This document shows positions 9,456-18,417 of a DNA stretch of 64,000 nt, piece by piece (the stretch's first letter is position 1; each line of letters begins with the position of its first letter). The position numbers and the translations under genes were made by a program. The stretch covers positions 1,178,001 through 1,242,000 of the forward strand of contig CBDFIU010000003.1 of assembly GCA_965248235.1 (NCBI GenBank). Reading direction: 5' to 3'. The notes under the pieces are model-generated. The model saw nothing but the letters and a program-made list of their open reading frames with translations, made no database searches and had not been told where the DNA came from. The stretch is from UBA6623 sp965248235 (GTDB lineage: Bacteria; Acidobacteriota; Terriglobia; Bryobacterales; UBA6623).

Positions 9456-12400
9456 CTACTTCCAGCGCGCAGCGACGATGGGGTCGCCGGGGCGGGCCTC
9501 GTTCCTCATCAGGATCATCTTCTTCAGCAGCGGCCTGATCTTGAGGTCGTTCGCGGTGGCGAATTCGTAGAGTTCTTTGTACTCGTCGCGCTGGTCTTCA
9601 TAGACGCGTAGTTGGCGGTGGAAGAGCATGTCGTGATGGAGATTGACGAAGGTGCGGACGAAGCGCTCTTTCTTGACGACCTGCGCGGCAAACGCGCCGA
9701 GGCCTTCCCCCTTGAACGGGTAGTCGGGGACAACGCCACGATCGCTGTCGTCGATGGGCTTCTTCTCTTCGTCCTCGGTGCGGTAGTTTCCATCGACGTC
9801 CCAACTTTCGCGCTGATAGGCAAGCGGTGTCAGGAGCTTATGGCAGGAGTAACAAAGGCTGGCGGGGTCGGTCGTGCTAACAATGTTCTTGCGCGCCGCC
9901 TCCACCGCATCGGAAATCTCGAATTGGATCCCCATGGCGAATGTCAAAACACGAGCCGGATAGGTGTAACTCGGCAGGCCGGGCTTGCCCACGAGATACC
10001 CCTTCATGGTCAGGATTCCACTCGGTCCGTGCTCGGGCGGCCGGGATACTTCGTTCCAAGACGTGTCAATGCCGTAGTCGGCCGTGAATAATTCCCGGTA
10101 CGACAAGTCGTTCGTCGCGATGTAGGTCCATAGACGCGCGGGTTCGTCGCTTTCTTCCGTGCCTCGGCTTAAGAGTTCGGCCCGGGTGCGGTGAAAGAAA
10201 AAGTCCTTGAAATCAGGCGAGGCCAGATAGGCGTCCACCATCGATTCGAGCTGCTCGCCGTTTCCGCGGAAGCGTCGCAGCTCGCCCTGAGTTGGTACGC
10301 GCCCGGCCAAGTCGAGGGCGACCCGAGCCAACCGAGGCCCCGGCGCGGCGTCGGGCCCGCCTTGCGGCATAAGAAACTCCGGATGCTGCAACAGAGCTTC
10401 GATCAGCCCCGCCCATCCGGGACGCGGCGAGGCGGGTTGGGGAACAACGAAACCGGGCGTGGCGGTGTTCGCGTCGATGAGATTGAGCCCCAAATCTTGA
10501 GCGTCATGAGTCCAGCGGTAGCGAATCGTCTCGCCGCCAGGATGATGCGTCTCGGACGCGTTGAGCCGAGCCGTTTCGCCCACGTAAAGAGTCGGCGACG
10601 CCTCGATTGAGGCCACCGGGGCGAAGCGGGTCCCGTGGATTTCCATCTTCACCCAATCAGAATGCGTGTAGCCGCCCGGCGTCCAAACGTAAATGCTGTA
10701 CCAGCCGGGCGCATAACCGCCCTCGCTCACCGGACGATAGCGCGCCCAAACCTCTTTGTCGGCGTCGATCGTCTGATCTTCGAGAGGACGGCCGTTCTTC
10801 GCAGGCGGGTAATGGAGCAGGTCTTCGCCGAACATCTTCCCGCGGCCCGGAGAGTTCTTCACGAGTTTGTCGGTGGCCCAGCCGTCGGAATGTTCAAATC
10901 CCTTCTCGGCGCCGTTATCGACGAGGATTTCCGAACCGCCGTCGAGCGGGACAAATTTCACGGCATCGGCCACGATGACTTTCTTCTCGGCGTCGACTCC
11001 GGAGTTGTTGATTTCGAAGTAGTCACTTTCATCGCCCAGATAGACTTCGCGGTAGAAGAGCTCCCACTGCGTCTCTCCGTAATCGTCCAAAGTACTTTCG
11101 GTCTGGTCGACGTAAAACGAGGCCGTGCCTTCCGAGGAAGGGGCGTCGGAGCGCGGCGAAACAGCGGCGTCTCCGGCGGTGGCGGAATGCACTTCCACCA
11201 TTGCCGATCCGGTCCTTTCCGGGATCGCGAGCCAATTCAGGTAGACGTTGTAGTCGCCGTCGCGCGGAATGCGTAGAGCCATCGTCGCGGTGGCGAGGTC
11301 GGCGCCGAGGGTGCGGTTTTCAACGTGGGTCTCGCCGACGACGTGGAGGTCCTGCTCGTATTTCTTCTTCAAGTCCTCGGCGCGAGTGAGGTCGCCGTCC
11401 TTGCGAACCGGCATCCATTCACCGAGCAAGGTGCATTCCGGGTCGAGGTTGTCGAGAATAATCTCTTCCTCCGCTTCCTTGCCGGCCTCGACGCGGACAA
11501 GCTTGAAAGCATCGAAGGCGTTGATGTGATTGCCCGGTCGGGAAACGAAGCGCATGAGATGTTCGTCGTTGCCGGCTTCGAAGCGAAACGGCTGATCCCC
11601 GACGCGGAGCCAGGAATCAACCCCGGCCTTTGATGAGGGGCTCCGTTCAAACCGAAAGCGGGAGACGGAAGCACCGGTCGTTTCGAGCCGAACGTCGACA
11701 GTTTGCTCGCCTCGCCGGCCCCGGCTGTCTTCGGCGGTCAGCGAGAATCGCACGACGCGCTCGTGCTCGGGCATGCGCTGCAGCCGTGCAACGAGATCCA
11801 ACGAGCTACGGATCTCATGCCGTTCGGGATCGCGCAAGAAGATCCGGCGAAACAACGCGCGCACATTTTTTTGCGCTTTACGGCGCGACCGACGAACCGA
11901 CACAGCGGGATCGAAGCCTGGGAACAGAACGTCAGGGGAGGCGGAAACGTAGCGCCGGGCAACTTCCTTCGAGACTTCTCGGAGCGCGGATAGGTAGTTC
12001 GCCGAGGCAGTGCGCGAGATGTCAAAGCTGCTTTTGAAATCGGCGCCACCAAAGAAATGAGCTTTGTTGCGGAAGGGATCAGAGCCCGAAGCTTCCAGCC
12101 ATGGCGCGCCGAACAGGGTCGCGAAAGACCGGCGAAGCTGGTAGTAGCTCATCAGCCGCTCCGGCCGCTCAACGCGCTCGGGGCCGTCAAAGGGAAATAG
12201 CAAGCTGTCGGGAAAACGCTCGTCGGCGGGACCCGATGCATCGCCGGCGACGGCGCCCAAACTTGCGGTCAGGTCGGCGGAAAAGCTCCCGATTCGCTCG
12301 ATTTCTCCCTCCGTCAGCTTCCCGAATTTCGGCATGTGCAACTCATCCTTGCCGGTGGCAACGCGTTGCCGGATCGCCATGGGGTCCTCGGGATCAAACA

Positions 12401-12683
12401 GGTTCTGCTCGAGCAGCAAGCTAAAAGTCGCTTTCGGCGAGCCTAGGACCTGGAGCATCCGGGGCGAATCGGGAACGTGGCAAGTTCGGCAGCCGTTGAC
12501 GTCCCGCGCCATCAGGGGATACACGTCGTCAGCGAAACGGGCGGCGTAGCTTTCCAGAACGTCGAGGCGCGTGGGCGAAGGGGTAGCCGGGTGCAGAGTG
12601 GGCGCTGAGAGAAGGAATAGGCCAAGGGCGCCCGCGAAGATGGCCGCGAAGCCGATGAAACGATATCGCCTCTGAATACTCAT
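9456..12683 (-). CDS. Secreted multi-domain protein with two CxxCH heme-type motifs (DUF1549/DUF1588-like)
   Basis: A 1075-residue exported protein. An N-terminal hydrophobic segment (about 9-26) is followed by a cytochrome-like heme site CRTCH (65-69). The middle contains beta-rich, carbohydrate-binding-like segments (a golvesin-like stretch near YSIYVWTPGGYTHSDW). The C-terminal third holds SYRELFTADYGI and a second heme-type motif CYSCH (about 944-948) followed by LLTPLAYQRESWDVDG, a pattern resembling the planctomycete DUF1588/DUF1585 proteins in which CxxCH is followed by a 'P-LG-ALE-FD' type stretch. The start is ATG 12683, preceded by AAGGGG. It may be a periplasmic oxidoreductase acting on polymers, but neither substrate nor partner is known. 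Next to a sulfatase, a polysaccharide role is a guess. Confidence 0.6.
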   Translation of the reverse strand: MSIQRRYRFIGFAAIFAGALGLFLLSAPTLHPATPSPTRLDVLESYAARFADDVYPLMARDVNGCRTCHVPDSPRMLQVLGSPKATFSLLLEQNLFDPEDPMAIRQRVATGKDELHMPKFGKLTEGEIERIGSFSADLTASLGAVAGDASGPADERFPDSLLFPFDGPERVERPERLMSYYQLRRSFATLFGAPWLEASGSDPFRNKAHFFGGADFKSSFDISRTASANYLSALREVSKEVARRYVSASPDVLFPGFDPAVSVRRSRRKAQKNVRALFRRIFLRDPERHEIRSSLDLVARLQRMPEHERVVRFSLTAEDSRGRRGEQTVDVRLETTGASVSRFRFERSPSSKAGVDSWLRVGDQPFRFEAGNDEHLMRFVSRPGNHINAFDAFKLVRVEAGKEAEEEIILDNLDPECTLLGEWMPVRKDGDLTRAEDLKKKYEQDLHVVGETHVENRTLGADLATATMALRIPRDGDYNVYLNWLAIPERTGSAMVEVHSATAGDAAVSPRSDAPSSEGTASFYVDQTESTLDDYGETQWELFYREVYLGDESDYFEINNSGVDAEKKVIVADAVKFVPLDGGSEILVDNGAEKGFEHSDGWATDKLVKNSPGRGKMFGEDLLHYPPAKNGRPLEDQTIDADKEVWARYRPVSEGGYAPGWYSIYVWTPGGYTHSDWVKMEIHGTRFAPVASIEASPTLYVGETARLNASETHHPGGETIRYRWTHDAQDLGLNLIDANTATPGFVVPQPASPRPGWAGLIEALLQHPEFLMPQGGPDAAPGPRLARVALDLAGRVPTQGELRRFRGNGEQLESMVDAYLASPDFKDFFFHRTRAELLSRGTEESDEPARLWTYIATNDLSYRELFTADYGIDTSWNEVSRPPEHGPSGILTMKGYLVGKPGLPSYTYPARVLTFAMGIQFEISDAVEAARKNIVSTTDPASLCYSCHKLLTPLAYQRESWDVDGNYRTEDEEKKPIDDSDRGVVPDYPFKGEGLGAFAAQVVKKERFVRTFVNLHHDMLFHRQLRVYEDQRDEYKELYEFATANDLKIRPLLKKMILMRNEARPGDPIVAARWK

Positions 12684-12890
12684 CGGAACCCCTTTTGAGC
12701 GACGGAGTGTACCGCGCTCGCCGGTATTCGCACAGCGCCGTCGCCTGACCCGATTATAGGCCCCTCGGCCCACGGTCCGCGCCGTTTTTCTATAATGGCT
12801 CCTCGGAGAAATGCAACAATGCGTGCGCCCGTGCCGTCTCCAATGCAAGGGGCGGCGGTGAGATGCGCGCCGCCGCTGGGGGGAGCTTGC

Positions 12891-13757
12891 ATGAAACAGA
12901 GCGAATATCCAAGGTCGGTACGCCGCGGGCGGAGCGCCCGGCACGCTTTCGTTGCTCTTTGTGCCGCGAGTGCTTTAGTGCTGTTTTCGGGTGCCTTCCG
13001 CCCGATCTTTGCCCAGAGCCGCCAGGAAAAGGCTAAGCAGCTTCTCGACAAGGCCCTTGTTGCGCTCGGCGGCCAGTCGTTCCGGAACGTGCGGACCGTG
13101 AAGAAGACCGGCCGGGCCTATTCCTTCTATCGCCACAAGCTGAGTGGTTTGGCGGTGATGACGCTGTTCGATGAATTCGGGCAACTGCGCGAGAGCGACG
13201 ATCCCGACTACCTCCCGGTGAGCCGCCGCGAAGTCTACACCGAGAAGGGCGATTACTACACTCTCTTCCGTAACGGGCAGGGCTGGGAAGTGACCTATCT
13301 CGGCGCGCGCCCGTTACCCGAGGAAACTCTACAGCGCTATCGCATTTCGGCGCGACGCGACATCTTCTACATCTTGCGATATCGCCTCGACGAGCCGGAC
13401 ATGTATTTCTACTACACCGGCACCGAGATCGTGGACAACACTCCCACCCACGCGATCGACATCACCGACGGCAACAACGAGACGGTGACGGTTTTCTTGC
13501 GGATGTCCGATAACCTTCCGGTGCAGCAGATCTATACCCGCCGCGACCCGAAGACCCGCATCCCCTATGAGGAGAAGTCGATCTTTTCGAAGTATCGGGA
13601 AGTCGGGTGGGTGACCCTGCCGTGGAACATTCAAAAGCAACGCGACGACGATAAAATCTTTGAATTCTTCGGCCGCACGGCGGAAGTCGACGGCAAGCTA
13701 AAACCCGACACGTTCGACATCGGCAAGAAGGTCCAGATTTTGCCGCCGATGGAGTAG
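12891..13757 (+). CDS. Secreted LolA/outer-membrane-lipoprotein-sorting-like protein
   Basis: A 288-residue exported protein. ATG 12891 follows GGGGGAG by six bases and gives a positively charged N-terminus plus a hydrophobic segment (about 20-42) ending at FAQS, a likely signal-peptidase site. The mature part begins with EKAKQLLDKALVALGGQSF and continues as a beta-rich, half-barrel-like protein (GDYYTLFRNGQGWEVTYLG; VTLPWNIQKQRDDDKIFEF). This is typical of the large group of acidobacterial proteins annotated as 'outer membrane lipoprotein-sorting protein' of unknown ligand. The gene stands alone, divergent from the CxxCH gene; no partner is evident. Confidence 0.55.
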   Translation: MKQSEYPRSVRRGRSARHAFVALCAASALVLFSGAFRPIFAQSRQEKAKQLLDKALVALGGQSFRNVRTVKKTGRAYSFYRHKLSGLAVMTLFDEFGQLRESDDPDYLPVSRREVYTEKGDYYTLFRNGQGWEVTYLGARPLPEETLQRYRISARRDIFYILRYRLDEPDMYFYYTGTEIVDNTPTHAIDITDGNNETVTVFLRMSDNLPVQQIYTRRDPKTRIPYEEKSIFSKYREVGWVTLPWNIQKQRDDDKIFEFFGRTAEVDGKLKPDTFDIGKKVQILPPME

Positions 13758-13792
13758 GGCCAACGTGCTTGGCAATTCTTCTCTCGGTGTGG

Positions 13793-14229
13793 TCAGGATC
13801 GCAACTGTTGGAGCAGATCGACATCCGTCATGATCTGGAGACCGCGGCCGGCGGCAAAGCGACGAACGTAGGGCGCGAGCAAGTTCCGGTCAAGCGTGCA
13901 CAGAATGCCGGCCGACCCGCCCATTGCGGTGTACAGAATTGCGTCATCGTCAGGATCGTCGAGTACGACAGGCGGACCCACTTCAGGCTCAACGAGCCGA
14001 CTCATGCCTTGCAAAGCCAAGAGAAACTTCTCCGAATCCTGAGTTGTGAGACCCAATACGGCGGCAAGGCGGGGTCGGCGCAACACGTCTTCGACTTCGT
14101 CCAAAATCGACGTGGAGAGAACGAGAATATGCTTCGGGAGAGTCCGTATCAACCGCAAGACCGCCCCCGGGGACCTTTCGGGTTCCCGGCGGCTCTGACC
14201 AGAACGTTGGTGTCGAGAGTGATTATCAT
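13793..14229 (-). pseudogene. PIN-domain toxin, broken by a 1-base frameshift
   Basis: Reading from ATG 14229 gives MIITLDTNVLVRAAG, the exact start of a PIN-domain ribonuclease toxin. The rest of the protein continues in a different frame as EPERSPGAVLRLIRTLPK through to the stop at 13793. Adding one C to the GCCGCC-GGG junction near 14188-14190 would restore RAAREPERSP, so a single base has been lost (true mutation or assembly error). The four acidic positions expected of a PIN nuclease are present: D6, E in STSILDEVEDVL, D in DDPDDDAIL and D in CTLDRNLL. The gene start overlaps the stop of the upstream antitoxin-like gene in ATGA, the usual toxin-antitoxin coupling. The repaired protein would be about 145 aa. 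Confidence 0.75.
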
Positions 14230-14504
14230 CCGCGCCGTCGGCGGACTTGTCGGCAAGCGTCGTCAATCAACGATTCGAGTTCGCCGGAGGGAACGGAACT
14301 CGCCTTGGCCGCGATCCGATCACAAGCTTCCTTAAGACGCGTCGCGGCGATTACTCGATCCGCTCCGACCGGTTCCGAATGGGGGCGGTAAACACGGAGA
14401 GTGAAGACTTCGTCGTCGTTCAGACGGCGACCGACCAGTTTTTAGACGGCGGATTTGTCCTCTTTGCTGAGTCCATCCACTGCCCGTCGAACGGAGTTTC
14501 CCAT
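14226..14504 (-). pseudogene. Antitoxin-like gene with an in-frame stop
   Basis: On the minus strand, ATG 14504 opens a 92-codon frame ending in TGA at 14226-14228, overlapping the ATG of the PIN gene. The frame is interrupted at codon 21 by TAA (14442-14444), after MGNSVRRAVDGLSKEDKSAV; beyond it the same frame continues uninterrupted with KLVGRRLNDDEVFTLRVYRP and on to RQVRRRRG. Position, size and overlap point to the antitoxin partner of the PIN toxin, but no known antitoxin fold was recognised. The stop could derive from GAA or CAA by one substitution. No alternative ATG, GTG or TTG start lies soon after the stop in this frame, so the product is probably lost. Confidence 0.55.
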
Positions 14505-14580
14505 AGCCTTAGTTTATCATCGAGGCTTCCGCGCTAAGAAATTCGGATACTTCCATGAATGCGGATAACGGGTAGGCCTC

Positions 14581-15198
14581 TTACTTCCCGATCAACCTCT
14601 CGTACTCCTCTTGCGTATCGACATCCCGCAAAACCCCCGGGTCCTCGACTTCCACAAACACAGTCCCCTCTCGGTGGGCGCGAATCACGTCTTTGGGCGA
14701 CGCCTCCACCGGCAACCGCGCGATTTCCTCGAGTACGATTCGCGCGGCGATCACGGGGTGCCCCCGGCGCTCTCCCATTCGCGGAATAACCAGTCGCGCA
14801 CCGGTTTCGCGGTAGACGGCGAGCAGTTTGTTGAGCGTCTCCTTGCGGACGTCGGGGTGGTCGACCAGAGTAAACATCGCCGCTTCCGCGGTTGGGGGCA
14901 GGGCGGCGATGCCGCTCTGTAACGACGAAAGCATGCCGCGCCGGTAATCCGCGTTCTCAACAACGCGTACCCCCTGCCTTGCGGTCTCCGACACCGGTGC
15001 CTCGGCATGCGGCACCCGAATCGACTTCCGAATAACCCCGGCGTGGCAACCCAGCACCACAATCACCGGGTCCAGCCTCGGCAGAAAGCCGCTCAAGATG
15101 TTGTTAAGGAAAGTTGTATCGCGGAAGGGCAGCAGCGCCTTGTCGCGGCCCATGCGGCTCGATTCGCCCGCCGCGAGGATAATGCCCGCGGGCTTCAC
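14581..15198 (-). CDS. MobA/MocA-like molybdenum-cofactor nucleotidyltransferase
   Basis: A 205-residue nucleotidyltransferase of the GT-A fold. The N-terminus KPAGIILAAGESSRMGRDK carries the nucleotide-binding LAAGxSxRMGxxK signature; VDHPDV is the metal-binding acidic site, and RRGHPV is typical of MocA-type enzymes, which attach CMP (or GMP) to molybdopterin for hydroxylases of the xanthine dehydrogenase family. The start is GTG 15198, overlapping the stop of xdhC in GTGA, so the two are translationally coupled. Together with XdhC this points to maturation of a molybdenum hydroxylase encoded elsewhere; no such enzyme is in the window. Confidence 0.87.
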   Translation of the reverse strand: MKPAGIILAAGESSRMGRDKALLPFRDTTFLNNILSGFLPRLDPVIVVLGCHAGVIRKSIRVPHAEAPVSETARQGVRVVENADYRRGMLSSLQSGIAALPPTAEAAMFTLVDHPDVRKETLNKLLAVYRETGARLVIPRMGERRGHPVIAARIVLEEIARLPVEASPKDVIRAHREGTVFVEVEDPGVLRDVDTQEEYERLIGK

Positions 15199-16091
15199 TT
15201 CGTTTCGGCCGGCACTACTTTTTTCGGGGCGTCGTCCGGTTCCACGGTCCCTGCTTCCGGCATGCCCTTGGCGAACAGCGCCTTCGAAATCGCGTTCCAC
15301 CCCGCATCGGGCCGCCGCCGCCAATGGATCATCTCTCCGACCACCGACACGGCAATTTCCTCGGGCGTCACGGCGCCGATGTCGAAACCCATCGGCGAAT
15401 GCACGCGCTCTAGTTTCTCGGGTGCAATGTCTTCCTCGGCCTGGAAGTTCTTCACGATTTCGACCAGCTTGCGCTTGCTGCCGATCATGCCGATATAGCG
15501 AGCCGGTTGGTCGATGGCCCAACGCAGGATGCGCATATCGTCCTTGTGGCCTCGCGTGACGATCACCACGTAGCACGATTCGTTGATCTCGAGCTTAGGG
15601 AAAACGTCCTCGTATTCCTCGGCGTAGATCTCGACCGCCTCGGGGAAGCGTTCTCGGTTGGCGTAGGCTTCGCGGTTGTCGATGATCGTTGTGCGAAAGC
15701 CGGCCAGCGTGGCCACTTTCGAAAGGCTTTTGGAAATGTGCCCGCCGCCGAAAATGAAGGCGCTGGGGATGGGGAGGATGGGTTCGATGTAAACCTCCAA
15801 TTGCCCGCCGCAGATCAAGCCCTGGTCGTAGGCGGCGTCCTGACCGAGATCAAAACGCAGCCGTTGCGGACGCTCGTTTTCCATCACCTCGCGCGCGGCG
15901 TTCCAGACTTCCGCCTCCGTGCAGCCGCCGCCGATGGTTCCGACCATCGAGCCGTCTTCGCGCACCAAAAGCTTGGCGCTTTGGGCGCTGGGAATCGACC
16001 CCTGCACCTCGACGATCGTCGCCAAGGCGGCTTTCTGGCCGACGCGGCGCAGGTGAACCAACTCTTCGTAAACGTCCATGGGGCGAGGCAT
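15195..16091 (-). CDS. XdhC/CoxI family molybdenum-cofactor insertion protein
   Basis: A 298-residue XdhC-type protein, known in the family to bind molybdenum cofactor, promote its sulfuration and deliver it to xanthine dehydrogenase-like enzymes. The N-terminal XdhC/CoxI segment is seen in ATIVEVQGSIPSAQSAKLLV and GTIGGGCTEAEVW. The C-terminal Rossmann domain shows FIFGGGHISKSLSKVATLAG (about 113-132), VIVTRGHKDDMRILRWA and YIGMIGSKRK. The ATG at 16091 is used; a second ATG four codons later (MDVYEELVHLRR) is equally possible. It overlaps the downstream nucleotidyltransferase by 4 bp and is divergent from the MDR dehydrogenase 82 bp away. Confidence 0.92.
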   Translation of the reverse strand: MPRPMDVYEELVHLRRVGQKAALATIVEVQGSIPSAQSAKLLVREDGSMVGTIGGGCTEAEVWNAAREVMENERPQRLRFDLGQDAAYDQGLICGGQLEVYIEPILPIPSAFIFGGGHISKSLSKVATLAGFRTTIIDNREAYANRERFPEAVEIYAEEYEDVFPKLEINESCYVVIVTRGHKDDMRILRWAIDQPARYIGMIGSKRKLVEIVKNFQAEEDIAPEKLERVHSPMGFDIGAVTPEEIAVSVVGEMIHWRRRPDAGWNAISKALFAKGMPEAGTVEPDDAPKKVVPAETK

Positions 16092-16173
16092 AGGCTTGGT
16101 TCCCGACAGCCATTATAATACGTGACTTGCCGGAGCATGCCCTGTTGACCGGCGCGAAACAGGAGAGTTTCCC

Positions 16174-17202
16174 ATGAAAGCTGTTCGCATTCACGAGCAT
16201 GGTGGTCCCGAAGTTCTGCGATACGAGGACGCGCCGGAACCAAAGATTCATCCCGACCAAGTGCTTGTCAAGGTCAAAGCCTGCGCGCTGAATCATCTCG
16301 ACTTGTTTATCCGCGGAGGGTTACCCGGCTTGAAGCTCGACATGCCGCATACCTTGGGCAGCGACGCTTCGGGTGAGATCGCTGAAGTCGGCGAGGTTGC
16401 CGGCCGTTTCAAGCCCGGTGATCGCGTCCTGCTGGCTCCGGGGCTGAGCTGCCGCCAGTGCTCCGCCTGCGTTTCGGGCAACGACAATGCTTGCCGCCGT
16501 TACGGATTGCTCGGCTATATGCACCCCGGCGTCAACGGCGAGTACGTAGCGGTTCCCGGTGTCAACGCGATTCCGATTCCCGGCGAGTTGAGTTTCGAGG
16601 AAGCGGCGGCCGTCCCGCTGGTTTTCCTGACCGCGTGGCACATGCTGGTGGGCGTCGCCAAGATCAAGATGGGTGAGGACGTCCTCGTGGTGGGCGGAAG
16701 CAGCGGCGTGGGCACGGCGGCTATTCAAATCGCCAAGCTGCACCACTGCCGCGTGATCGCCACCGCCGGCGGCGAGGTTAAGATGGCCAAGGCCAAAGAA
16801 CTCGGCGCCGATGAGGTCATCGACCACTACGAGCAAGACATCAAATCAGAAGTGCGGAGACTGACCGGCAAGCGCGGCGTCGATATCGTATTCGAGCACG
16901 TCGGGGCGGCCACATGGCCCCATTCCACGGCCTCGCTGGGGAATCGCGGACGCTTGGTCACCTGCGGCGCGACCACCGGCGGAGACGTCAACCTCAGCAT
17001 CCACCACATGTTCTTCCGTCAGCTCAGCCTCAACGGAACCTTCATGGGGACGCTCGGCGAGCTGCACGATGTGCTGAAGTTGATCGGCGCGGGAAAACTC
17101 AAAGCGGTCATCGATCGAACGTTTCCGTTGGCCGAGCTAAGGGCCGCCCACGAGCATTTGGAGAGCAAAGGCCGGTTTGGGAAGGTCGTGATCCTTCCGT
17201 AG
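16174..17202 (+). CDS. Zinc-binding MDR alcohol dehydrogenase/quinone oxidoreductase family protein
   Basis: A 342-residue medium-chain dehydrogenase/reductase. A structural zinc lobe is complete (C93, C96, C99, C107), and the NAD(P)-binding Rossmann motif is VLVVGGSSGVGTAAIQ (about 169-184). The position where classical zinc ADHs have the catalytic GHE is LGSDASGE, so one catalytic-zinc ligand is replaced, which resembles the quinone-oxidoreductase branch; activity on alcohols should not be assumed. The start ATG 16174 is preceded by AGGAGAG. It is a single gene divergent from xdhC; function beyond NAD(P)-dependent oxidoreduction is unknown. Confidence 0.87.
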   Translation: MKAVRIHEHGGPEVLRYEDAPEPKIHPDQVLVKVKACALNHLDLFIRGGLPGLKLDMPHTLGSDASGEIAEVGEVAGRFKPGDRVLLAPGLSCRQCSACVSGNDNACRRYGLLGYMHPGVNGEYVAVPGVNAIPIPGELSFEEAAAVPLVFLTAWHMLVGVAKIKMGEDVLVVGGSSGVGTAAIQIAKLHHCRVIATAGGEVKMAKAKELGADEVIDHYEQDIKSEVRRLTGKRGVDIVFEHVGAATWPHSTASLGNRGRLVTCGATTGGDVNLSIHHMFFRQLSLNGTFMGTLGELHDVLKLIGAGKLKAVIDRTFPLAELRAAHEHLESKGRFGKVVILP

Positions 17203-17272
17203 CGAAAATAGACCCGGAAATCTCCTTGACACCGAAGCCCCCCCTCGTGGCGCACGCATTCATCCGCGCCGT

Positions 17273-17290
17273 GTCGCCACTCCCGGCGAC
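17273..17290. repeat. Palindrome GTCGCC/GGCGAC
   Basis: Arms GTCGCC and GGCGAC with spacer ACTCCC, in the gap between the convergent MDR and FecR-domain genes. The arms are the same as those of the hairpins at 20469 and 20575, so this is a diverged member of the same dispersed palindrome family. Confidence 0.4.
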
Positions 17291-17396
17291 ATCTCTTCTC
17301 TCTGCGTCCACAGCCGAATCGCAATCCCAAGGGAGGCGACCTTCGAGCGAGGCGACGTCCGAGCTCAGCCGACGAATCGCGCCCACCAATCGCGAA

Positions 17397-18224
17397 TCAA
17401 TTCTCCGGCGGCGGAGGTGCCTCCGGTGCCGGGGCGTCTCCGGGCAAGGGCGGCCCGCCGCCGGCGGCGGTGTCTCCCGGAAGTGGAGCCCCGCCCGATC
17501 CACCCCCCGTGCCGCGCCCCCGTCGTCCCAGCCGATTCCAGAGGTAAGCCAAGCCGCGCGCAATATCCTCGGCGACGGCTACCGCCCGAGCCTTGTCAAC
17601 CCCCGCCTCCGCCAACGGCGTATCGCGGTAAATCGTCAGGCTCTGACCCGCTTCGACCGGGATCTGTTCGTTGCCGGGAAGCAAACGATGCTGCACCCCC
17701 ACCAGTCCCTCGTCAACACGGACTATGGTCGTCTCATTCTCGTCCACGTTCACGTCGAAGACGGTCCCCCGCACCGAGATCACCGCCGTGGGCGTGAAGA
17801 TGCGTTCGCGGCTCGGGGCTCCGCTCAGCTTTTGAATCTCAACCTTAATGCGGCCGAGAAACAAGTCAAGCAAGTCTTTGAGGCTGCCGGGATTCCTGCG
17901 AAAAACGACCTGCGAGTTGGGGTAGACCGTGAACGAACTGCCGTCGGCGACTGCCAGCCGCGCATAGCCGTCCTCGCCGGTCACGATCAATTCCCCGACG
18001 ACGACTTCATGGCCCGAAAAAAGGGCCCACTCCGCGCCGTCCCGCATGACCGAAACGTTGCCGTCGGCGACAATCACCCGCGCCGCGCCGGTTTGCGCCG
18101 ACAAGGTCGCGGGGCCGAATCCGACAAACACAAGGACACAAAGCCAAACGGCGAGGGCCGCTGGAACGGCCCCCCGTGCATGGTTGATACACTTTGCCCC
18201 CCATGTCCGGCATACCGATTGCAT
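17397..18224 (-). CDS. FecR-domain secreted protein with Pro/Gly-rich tail
   Basis: A 275-residue exported protein. A hydrophobic signal segment (about 18-42, ending LSAQT) precedes a FecR-type beta-helical domain: VIVADGNVSVMRDG, ADGSSFTVYPNSQVVFR and TPTAVISVRGTVFDVNVDE. The last 45 residues are a low-complexity Gly/Pro run. FecR domains usually sense ligands for ECF sigma factors, but in this group they occur in stand-alone secreted proteins, and no sigma factor or TonB receptor lies nearby, so classical iron-citrate-type signalling is unlikely. ATG 18224 is used. It is divergent from the TIGR03437 propeller gene, with a palindrome in the shared 193-bp promoter region. Confidence 0.75.
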   Translation of the reverse strand: MQSVCRTWGAKCINHARGAVPAALAVWLCVLVFVGFGPATLSAQTGAARVIVADGNVSVMRDGAEWALFSGHEVVVGELIVTGEDGYARLAVADGSSFTVYPNSQVVFRRNPGSLKDLLDLFLGRIKVEIQKLSGAPSRERIFTPTAVISVRGTVFDVNVDENETTIVRVDEGLVGVQHRLLPGNEQIPVEAGQSLTIYRDTPLAEAGVDKARAVAVAEDIARGLAYLWNRLGRRGRGTGGGSGGAPLPGDTAAGGGPPLPGDAPAPEAPPPPEN

Positions 18225-18330
18225 GTCTCTAACCGTTTTCCGGTATGTGGATTACCTCAGGGTTATCAACGATTTCACCTGAGAGCCGCACCATTTCCGC
18301 CGGATTCAGTTAGGCTGAAGAGACATGTTA

Positions 18331-18349
18331 TTGTGTCAGTTTGACACAA
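18331..18349. promoter_or_regulatory. Perfect palindrome, candidate operator
   Basis: TTGTGTCA and TGACACAA form 8-bp perfect arms around GTT in the 193-bp region between two divergent genes (17397-18224 minus, 18418-20448 plus). The size and AT-richer composition suit a dimeric repressor site rather than a terminator, since no T-run follows. The regulator is unknown. Confidence 0.45.
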
Positions 18350-18417
18350 GTCTTTCGCAACCCAAAGCCGGAAGTTGGAGTCTTTCTGTTGTAGGCCGGT
18401 GCCGCTCCTTCTGACCC

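Noticed and set aside
16914..18344. Long plus-strand open frame across the MDR end and the FecR gene
   Set aside because: It is antisense to the FecR-domain gene and out of frame with the MDR gene; the product is Arg/Pro-rich with no motif.
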